Assembly: GCF_964204645.1 (NCBI RefSeq)
Contig: NC_134031.1
Span: forward strand, 18,225,307-18,289,306
Length of the DNA: 64,000 nt
Source: Tubulanus polymorphus
Taxonomy: Eukaryota; Nemertea; Palaeonemertea; Tubulaniformes; Tubulanidae
Direction of reading: 5' to 3'
Under the pieces are notes generated by a model that was not told the origin of the DNA, did not search any database, and saw nothing but the letters and a program-made list of their open reading frames with translations. Of the stretch, positions 62,501 through 64,000 are shown in pieces; position 1 is the first letter of the stretch; each line of letters opens with the position of its first letter. Made by a program: the position numbers and the translations under genes.

Positions 62501-63554
62501 TTCCTACTGTTTTTCCTTAGAAAAAGACTTGATTGACGTAACAACGATAGAAGTACCGGTAGGTCAGACTGCTCGATTAACCTGCTCCGTACGGGGCAGC
62601 GGACCCTTTAAAATCACGTGGACTAAGATCGACGGTCAGCTACCAGCTGATGCGATCATAAACGACAGAGTTCTGATTTTGAATAATGTTAAACACGAAG
62701 CTACTGGTCGATTCATGTGCATCGCCGAGGGGCCGTTCGGAACGGCGAGAGGATTCATTGATTTGATCGTCACAGGTAAGAGGCAGTAAATCTAGGTAAA
62801 CTCTTATTGGCGGTTTATGGGTTCCTTATTCTCTTTACTTGCTTTGTCCTCTCTCAAAAATAAATACAACATCCTTTGTAAAATGAAATGATTCCTTGTA
62901 GTTATTCCCATTCCCAACCCATTCCTCAATGGTGCCCGGTTCTATCTGAATTTATGAGTTGCAAGTATTCTGTTTAAATGACTCTTTCGGGAATAAAGCT
63001 GCCAACTGTCCCTGATTTTCACGGAAGAACCCTGATAATAAACCTGGTCTGTTTATGCTGAGCATGCTGTCTTAAATGGCGTCCCTGAAGCAATTATCTT
63101 GAATCCCTGAAAAGAAATGTTTATTGCTTGAATTTTCTCTACTGGTCCCTGATTGAAGTTGGCAACTCATTCATTGATCTAGAGTGAATAAACGATATAC
63201 TTGTAACTTTCTTTATCTGCTTTATATATTTTATCATGCATCACATCTTCATCTATTACTCTCTCTCTCTCTATCTCTGCGTGACCCGCGCGCTACGTGT
63301 AGGAACGCTTCCTCTACCGACGATCGAGTTCACGCTCGGCGGTACGATCACGCTCGTCTGCGAGCCAAAAGGTCCCGGCGAATTCTCGATCACGTGGGAG
63401 AAAGTCGACGGAACGTTGTCGGAGTTGGCGATCATTCGCGATCGTATTTTGAAAATAACGAACGCCCGAGAACGAGACGCTGGACGATACAAATGTACAG
63501 CGGTGAACGAAGAAGAAACTCAGGAGATATTCATCGAAGTTACGATTAAGAAAA
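23440..63554 (+). CDS. HSPG2: perlecan (basement-membrane heparan sulfate proteoglycan), 61 exons, 3' incomplete
   Basis: A secreted proteoglycan of basement membranes. I joined 61 exons, all with GT-AG introns and unbroken phase, giving about 3,289 residues. Approximate order: signal peptide 1-26; acidic Ser-Gly cluster 55-66; SEA 86-194; unrecognised domain 195-362; LDLa 1-11 363-804; Ig1 805-893; LDLa 12-14 894-1026; Ig2 1027-1122; three laminin-IV/LE modules 1123-2297; Ig3-Ig13 2298-3289. SEA + LDLa + Ig + laminin-IV/LE + many Ig is diagnostic of perlecan (unc-52 in nematode, trol in fly). The last donor (63555) is in phase 1, so more Ig domains and the LamG/EGF C-terminus must lie to the right. 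Odd points are the extra domain and 14 LDLa repeats (vertebrates have 4). Exons of each module are given in the entries below. Confidence 0.95.
23542..26921 (+). other. HSPG2: perlecan intron 1 (3.4 kb)
   Basis: Large first intron, AT-rich, with no exon needed by phase. It contains the terminal-inverted-repeat element at 25132-25420. A big first intron is a usual place for enhancers, but I recognise no specific site. Confidence 0.7.
25132..25420. mobile_element. hAT-like MITE
   Basis: A 289-bp element with terminal inverted repeats: CAGGGGCGGATCCAGG at the left and ATCCGCCCCTG at the right. TACCC flanks both ends (25127-25131 and 25421-25425). The CAGGGGCGGATC end resembles non-autonomous hAT elements, from general knowledge. 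Internally it is AT-rich and non-coding. Confidence 0.7.
26922..27075 (+). CDS. HSPG2: perlecan exon 2: acidic Ser-Gly segment (domain I, HS attachment)
   Basis: Preceded by CTCTTACAG, donor CAG|GTAAAC, ends in phase 1. It encodes about 51 residues, strongly acidic, with three closely spaced Ser-Gly dipeptides in [14 protein letters not shown], after an acidic QDDEDF run. Vertebrate perlecan domain I carries three SGD sites for heparan sulfate next to its SEA module. This exon is the counterpart. Confidence 0.88.
27630..28025. repeat. 20-bp minisatellite in perlecan intron 2, about 20 copies
   Basis: The unit is CAGTTCCACAGTTCTGGAGC with variants (GATCCAGTTCC, ACCGTTCAG, ATGGTTCAG). It is clearly related to the array at 11071-11370. 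It lies between the Ser-Gly exon and the SEA exons. Long frames across it repeat every 20 codons and are not coding. Confidence 0.9.
28200..29078 (+). CDS. HSPG2: perlecan exons 3-4: SEA domain
   Basis: Exons 28200-28365 and 28918-29078 (phase 1 to 2, then 2 to 1). They encode about 108 residues: [19 protein letters not shown], then an amphipathic helix, then [15 protein letters not shown] and a second helix [13 protein letters not shown]. This is the alternating strand/helix pattern of an SEA module, in the same place as in vertebrate perlecan domain I. I see no GSVVV-type autoproteolysis site. Confidence 0.82.
29085..29572. repeat. 22-bp minisatellite starting at the exon 4 donor, about 22 copies
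   Basis: The unit is GGGCAGGGAGTGTTTGATGG plus TG, with variants GTCGGGC and GGCATGGA. The first degenerate copies begin within about 10 bp of the donor at 29079. Minus-strand open frames across it (Pro/His/Thr-rich, 22-codon period) are artefacts. Confidence 0.92.
29573..30714 (+). other. HSPG2: perlecan intron 4, unique part
   Basis: AT-rich intron sequence between two minisatellites. There are several GAAAAGTTGAAGT-like short repeats at 30365-30545. No exon is needed by phase. Confidence 0.6.
30715..31005. repeat. 20-bp minisatellite ending near the exon 5 acceptor, about 14 copies
   Basis: The unit is GACTCGGTCCTGGTCTACAT with variants (GACCCGG, GATCCGG, CACGACTCAG). It stops about 24 bp before the acceptor at 31028, so the branch-point region lies in or beside the array. 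Confidence 0.92.
31029..31532 (+). CDS. HSPG2: perlecan exon 5: unrecognised domain of about 168 residues between SEA and LDLa repeats
   Basis: A single 504-bp exon, phase 1 at both ends, between ATATTTACAG and G|GTGAGT. It is the largest exon in the window and richer in G+C than the others. It encodes residues 195-362. Cysteines are at 199, 228 and 246. It starts [11 protein letters not shown] and continues with alternating strand-like segments: [32 protein letters not shown], then [18 protein letters not shown] and [10 protein letters not shown]. It reads as a beta-rich globular domain, perhaps a jelly-roll sandwich. It is not SEA, LDLa, Ig, laminin or LamG, and I know of no equivalent in vertebrate perlecan. 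Function unknown. Splicing in phase with both neighbours supports its being part of the protein. Confidence 0.85.
31533..34085 (+). other. HSPG2: perlecan intron 5 (2.6 kb)
   Basis: AT-rich. It contains dispersed CAGTTCCACAGTT-type motifs (32835-33035) and a GA-rich patch at 33325-33365. A possible 24-bp micro-exon at 33635 would keep phase but has a poor donor (see rejected items). Confidence 0.55.
34086..41451 (+). CDS. HSPG2: perlecan exons 6-16: LDLa repeats 1-11 (domain II, first block)
   Basis: Eleven exons, each one LDL-receptor class A repeat and each phase 1 at both ends: 34086-34229, 35486-35602, 37247-37369, 37642-37758, 38164-38277, 38436-38558, 38777-38890, 39176-39295, 39887-40006, 40523-40639, 41335-41451. 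Each carries six cysteines and the Ca2+-binding DxSDE signature, for example [20 protein letters not shown] and [10 protein letters not shown]. Repeat 9 (39887) differs: [11 protein letters not shown] has an extra residue. Nearly all donors have the form TGY-N|GTAAGT. LDLa repeats bind ligands such as lipoproteins or morphogens in a Ca2+-dependent way. Vertebrate perlecan has four; fly trol has many, which makes the expansion resemble the arthropod state. Confidence 0.93.
36270..36420. repeat. GA-rich tract in the perlecan LDLa 2-3 intron
   Basis: Purine-rich low-complexity sequence (GAGAGGGGAAGGGTGGAGAG) inside the intron 35603-37246. Confidence 0.8.
37435..37570. repeat. about 40-bp intronic tandem repeat, 3 copies
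   Basis: Three copies of a unit containing GATCCTGGTATTCAGTTAAA and CTGTGGAGCTGGA in the intron between LDLa 3 and 4. Confidence 0.8.
37814..38093. mobile_element. MITE family G, copy 1 (GGTGGCCACT ends)
   Basis: A 280-bp intronic element with ends AGGGTGGCCACT and AGTGACCACCCT. The interior (CAGGAAAAG, GAATTCGGATGATACTATTG, GAATTGTAACATATTTAAACC, AATTTGTAAATGGAG) is shared with copies near 45918, 49064 and 52998. Confidence 0.72.
40640..40945. repeat. about 60-bp intronic tandem repeat, 5 degenerate copies
   Basis: Units contain ATGTACATCTTGTGTGTGTA and TTTCATACGGTTAACTAT, with spacing of about 60 bp. It starts directly after the LDLa 10 donor. Confidence 0.7.
41040..41185. repeat. intronic tandem repeat (GTATATAAGCTTGCCTC), 3 copies
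   Basis: Three copies of TTCAGTTCTCACGTATATAA then GCTTGCCTCTATTTTGTAG with unequal spacing. Confidence 0.7.
41830..42096 (+). CDS. HSPG2: perlecan exon 17: Ig domain 1
   Basis: 89 residues in one phase 1-1 exon. I-set immunoglobulin domain: cysteine in IFECTATG, tryptophan in IVRWSRG, second cysteine in DAGEYTCTA. It sits inside the LDLa region, separating repeats 1-11 from 12-14. In vertebrate perlecan the single domain-II Ig follows all LDLa repeats, so this interposed Ig is a layout difference. Confidence 0.93.
42245..43009 (+). CDS. HSPG2: perlecan exons 18-20: LDLa repeats 12-14
   Basis: Exons 42245-42388, 42511-42630 and 42875-43009, all phase 1-1. Each has six cysteines and a DxSDE signature: [30 protein letters not shown]. 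Repeat 12 has a Pro-rich lead ([11 protein letters not shown]), suggesting a short linker after Ig1. Repeat 14 has a slightly longer loop (CVSGPLQC). Confidence 0.93.
43449..43736 (+). CDS. HSPG2: perlecan exon 21: Ig domain 2
   Basis: 96 residues, phase 1-1. I-set Ig with TIYCEATG, the core tryptophan in IIWRLNW and [11 protein letters not shown]. It lies directly before the laminin-like domain III, the position of the vertebrate domain-II Ig. Confidence 0.93.
43797..43935. mobile_element. MITE family T, truncated copy 1
   Basis: Starts TAACCCCTTCAGTGCTGAC and contains GCGGTGTATCGTTAGTTACT. It matches the left part of the complete element at 57657-57897. The right terminal repeat is not seen. 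Confidence 0.6.
44025..46981 (+). CDS. HSPG2: perlecan exons 22-30: laminin-IV/LE module 1 (domain III)
   Basis: Exons 44025-44149 (half LE with [14 protein letters not shown]), then laminin-IV (LamB) exons 44502-44681, 45160-45255, 45338-45421, 45497-45627, 45770-45881, then LE exons 46220-46333, 46565-46689, 46771-46981. LamB signatures: [26 protein letters not shown] and [13 protein letters not shown]. The LE part has the eight-cysteine pattern ([26 protein letters not shown]). An RGD tripeptide lies in [13 protein letters not shown] (codons 46874-46882). Phases join without a break. This module supports laminin-type folding in the basement membrane. Confidence 0.92.
45918..46151. mobile_element. 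MITE family G, copy 2
   Basis: Begins CAGGGTGGCACCGCTTACC and ends GAGACCACTCTG. It shares the interior GAATTTGACAAATTTG, ATTCAATGAAAA, TAACATTTTAAACCCAGAAA and GAGGGAATTTGTAAATCGG with copy 1. Intronic. Confidence 0.65.
47040..47255. repeat. about 41-bp intronic minisatellite, 5 copies
   Basis: The unit contains CCTAATGATACCCTGAGTGG and AGTTCAGTGAGTTGAGGGG. A diverged single copy occurs at about 53612-53665 in another intron of the same gene. Confidence 0.85.
47304..50516 (+). CDS. HSPG2: perlecan exons 31-38: laminin-IV/LE module 2 (domain III)
   Basis: Exons 47304-47621 (end of LE plus start of LamB), 47815-47994, 48398-48516, 48766-48877 (end of Lam[14 protein letters not shown]), then LE exons 49331-49572, 49658-49741, 50019-50163, 50376-50516. 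The LamB core has [14 protein letters not shown] and [15 protein letters not shown]. The LE units have [44 protein letters not shown] and [19 protein letters not shown]. Phases are continuous throughout. Confidence 0.92.
49064..49306. mobile_element. MITE family G, copy 3
   Basis: Ends AAGGTGGCCA and GTGGCCACC with the shared interior (CTGGAAATGAATG, GGGAATTTTGTGAAAAAGC). It sits in the intron just before the LE exon at 49331, ending about 25 bp from the acceptor. Confidence 0.68.
50907..52938 (+). CDS. HSPG2: perlecan exons 39-45: laminin-IV/LE module 3 (domain III)
   Basis: Exons 50907-51101, 51220-51315, 51576-51890 (LamB, ending [13 protein letters not shown]), then LE exons 52081-52200, 52350-52477, 52560-52646, 52874-52938. 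LamB motifs: [29 protein letters not shown] motifs: [46 protein letters not shown]. The third LamB is more compact in exon number (three exons; module 1 uses five and module 2 four) because the C-terminal part is one 315-bp exon. The last exon ends in phase 1, feeding the Ig series. Three LamB modules is the vertebrate number. Confidence 0.92.
52998..53212. mobile_element. MITE family G, copy 4
   Basis: Begins CAGGTGGTAGCTGACCTGG and ends AGTGGCCACCTTG. The interior includes ATCAGGGAATTTTACAAATT, AATTCAGATAATTCTATTG and TTTAAACCTTGAAATTCC as in the other copies. Confidence 0.7.
53310..56757 (+). CDS. HSPG2: perlecan exons 46-49: Ig domains 3-5 (start of domain IV)
   Basis: Ig3 is one exon, 53310-53585 (phase 1-1; [27 protein letters not shown]). 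Ig4 is split in phase 0 over 53966-54066 and 56097-56271, across a 2-kb intron ([10 protein letters not shown], then LVWTKQGG and GTYVCTGSN). Ig5 is one exon, 56485-56757 ([28 protein letters not shown]). All are I-set with the Cys-Trp-Cys core. Domain IV of perlecan is a variable-length run of such Ig domains. Confidence 0.92.
54067..56096 (+). other. HSPG2: perlecan intron inside Ig4 (2 kb)
   Basis: AT-rich. It holds a short repeat at 54690-54815 (ATGTACATAAATATGTATAC with CCGGTA) and scattered CAGTTCCACAG motifs near 55308 and 55870. No exon is required, because phase 0 joins the two halves of Ig4 directly. Confidence 0.75.
56781..56910. mobile_element. MITE family T, truncated copy 2
   Basis: Begins TAACTCTTTTAGTGCTCAC and continues GTGTTGAATAATGAGCATAC and CGTTAGTTACTGATCC. 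It is co-linear with copy 1 at 43797. Intronic. Confidence 0.6.
57110..59125 (+). CDS. HSPG2: perlecan exons 50-55: Ig domains 6-8
   Basis: Each domain is split by one intron. Ig6: 57110-57244 and 57493-57630 (phase 1 internal; [32 protein letters not shown]). Ig7: 57990-58135 and 58342-58468 (phase 0 internal; [28 protein letters not shown]). Ig8: 58686-58809 and 58971-59125 (phase 2 internal; [26 protein letters not shown]). The internal phases differ between domains, so these introns were gained or moved independently. All outer boundaries stay in phase 1. Confidence 0.92.
57657..57897. mobile_element. MITE family T, complete copy 3
   Basis: 241 bp bounded by TAACTCTTTCAGTGC and GCACTGAAAGGGTTA, which are terminal inverted repeats. 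It contains CACCGCGGTGCGGTGTATCG near the middle and a second inverted GCACCG/CGGTG pair. Intronic, between Ig6 and Ig7. Confidence 0.72.
57953..57981. repeat. (CT)n microsatellite forming the Ig7 polypyrimidine tract
   Basis: A CT run that ends directly before CTTGTTTAG at the acceptor of exon 57990. Confidence 0.85.
59581..60628 (+). CDS. HSPG2: perlecan exons 56-58: Ig domains 9-10
   Basis: Ig9 is one exon, 59581-59868 (phase 1-1; [28 protein letters not shown]). Ig10 is split in phase 1 over 60252-60338 and 60446-60628 ([26 protein letters not shown]). The Ig9 C-D loop is longer than in its neighbours ([16 protein letters not shown]) and charged. Otherwise these are ordinary I-set domains. 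Confidence 0.92.
61201..61461 (+). CDS. HSPG2: perlecan exon 59: Ig domain 11
   Basis: 87 residues in a phase 1-1 exon, acceptor CTTTAACTAG. I-set core: [30 protein letters not shown]. Confidence 0.92.
61462..62520 (+). other. HSPG2: perlecan intron between Ig11 and Ig12 (1.06 kb)
   Basis: AT-rich. It contains a short duplicated AAACTAAGAGA / CCATTTACAAAACTAAG segment at 61560-61640. No exon is required by phase. Confidence 0.7.
62521..62775 (+). CDS. HSPG2: perlecan exon 60: Ig domain 12
   Basis: 85 residues, phase 1-1. Core [31 protein letters not shown]. It is close in sequence to Ig13 (ITW.K.DG.L), suggesting a recent tandem duplication. Confidence 0.92.
62998..63168. mobile_element. 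possible short TIR element in the Ig12-Ig13 intron
   Basis: Ends TGCCAACTGTCCCTGA and CCTGATTGAAGTTGGCAAC are imperfect inverted repeats. The interior repeats TCCCTGAAG/TCCCTGAAAAG. Only one copy is seen, so this is tentative. Confidence 0.35.
63303..63554 (+). CDS. HSPG2: perlecan exon 61: Ig domain 13 (gene continues beyond the window)
   Basis: 84 residues, phase 1-1, donor A|GTAAGA at 63555. Core [30 protein letters not shown]. The acceptor (CTACGTGTAG) has a purine-interrupted upstream stretch. The CT-rich tract lies 25-45 bp back, but no other AG is available. Confidence 0.88.
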
Positions 63555-64000
63555 GTAAGACGAAAAATGGCATTATTTCTTCTATTCTCTTCATACTTTA
63601 TCCTCAACCAAACCTCAATAATTGTACGGGTGACAGTTTTATAGACTGGTTTCTAGGGTCCATAAACCTGCATTTCTGATTTTGGTCTATACCTCAAGTT
63701 TGACATCTAGATCCAGTTTCACAATTTTCAGTTAAGTTTTAGTGAGATTGGAAATCAGTTTATTGTCAATGTTTTATTTATGAGCCGAAATCTTAACTCA
63801 CAGCTTTGGAACTGGTTCATGTGTATCAGACATACGTGCGGCTATCATATGCTCTCCCTACCAGTGGAATTTGCACTGATAGTGGAAAGTTTTTTTTGAG
63901 AATTTGGCTTTGTTCCGGGCAGCCAGTATCTTTACATGCTATACAAGGCTCAAGGAATCATGAGGCTAAACTCCATTCCCCTTAAACTAGTCTACAAAAC
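63555..64000 (+). other. HSPG2: perlecan intron running to the window edge
   Basis: Intron sequence. It contains a fragment of the fold-back element family (GTTTTATAGACTGGTTTC) at 63637-63655 and a dispersed CCAGTTTCACAATTTTCAG motif. The next exon lies outside the window. Confidence 0.7.

Noticed and set aside
1-64000. CRISPR arrays, bacterial operons or phage systems
   Set aside because: The window is intron-rich animal DNA. The tandem arrays have no spacers and there are no prokaryotic gene features.
1-64000. tRNA or rRNA genes
   Set aside because: I looked for GGTTCGAATCC-type T-arms and rRNA core segments and saw none convincing. A tRNAscan/Infernal run would be decisive.

Overview
This window looks like a piece of an invertebrate animal nuclear genome. 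The coding sequence is cut into many small exons with GT-AG introns. AATAAA polyadenylation signals and TATA/CCAAT promoter motifs are present. The non-coding DNA is AT-leaning and full of minisatellites and short inverted-repeat (MITE-like) elements. The gene content, a perlecan gene and a divergent peptide-receptor-like GPCR, fits a bilaterian. The GPCR resembles receptors expanded in lophotrochozoans (molluscs, annelids, brachiopods, nemerteans), but I cannot name the species.

Layout. Positions 1-20140 are mostly gene-poor. They hold at least a dozen tandem arrays, including a 25-bp array near 115, a 30/90-bp higher-order array at 3155-3655, a 20-bp array at 11071-11370 and a 27-bp array at 14945-16015. 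Two fold-back elements also lie here. The only gene-like signal I half trust is a minus-strand first coding exon (6623 down to 6550) with a TATA box at 6736-6744; the rest of that gene would lie inside or beyond the left edge. Positions about 20141-22491 hold a complete rhodopsin-class GPCR gene. It has a TATA promoter, a probable non-coding first exon, one coding exon (20603-21733) and two polyadenylation signals.

From about 23170 to the right edge the + strand is one large gene, the perlecan (HSPG2 / unc-52 / trol) orthologue. I could join 61 coding exons (23440-63554) with consistent GT-AG sites and reading phase throughout. They give about 3,289 residues, and the gene continues past the window. 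Domain order is: signal peptide; an acidic Ser-Gly cluster (heparan sulfate attachment); SEA; an unrecognised domain of about 168 residues encoded by one large exon; 11 LDL-receptor class A repeats; Ig1; 3 more LDLa repeats; Ig2; three laminin-IV/laminin-EGF modules; and then 11 Ig domains (Ig3-Ig13) before the edge. The C-terminal LamG/EGF region expected of perlecan is not reached.

Perlecan is a secreted basement-membrane heparan sulfate proteoglycan. The GPCR would be a plasma-membrane receptor. Nothing in the sequence links the two beyond adjacency. The most unusual points are the extra domain between SEA and the LDLa repeats, the LDLa expansion (14 against 4 in vertebrates), at least two MITE families repeatedly inserted in the perlecan introns, and a 20-bp motif that occurs both singly in introns and amplified as separate minisatellites.
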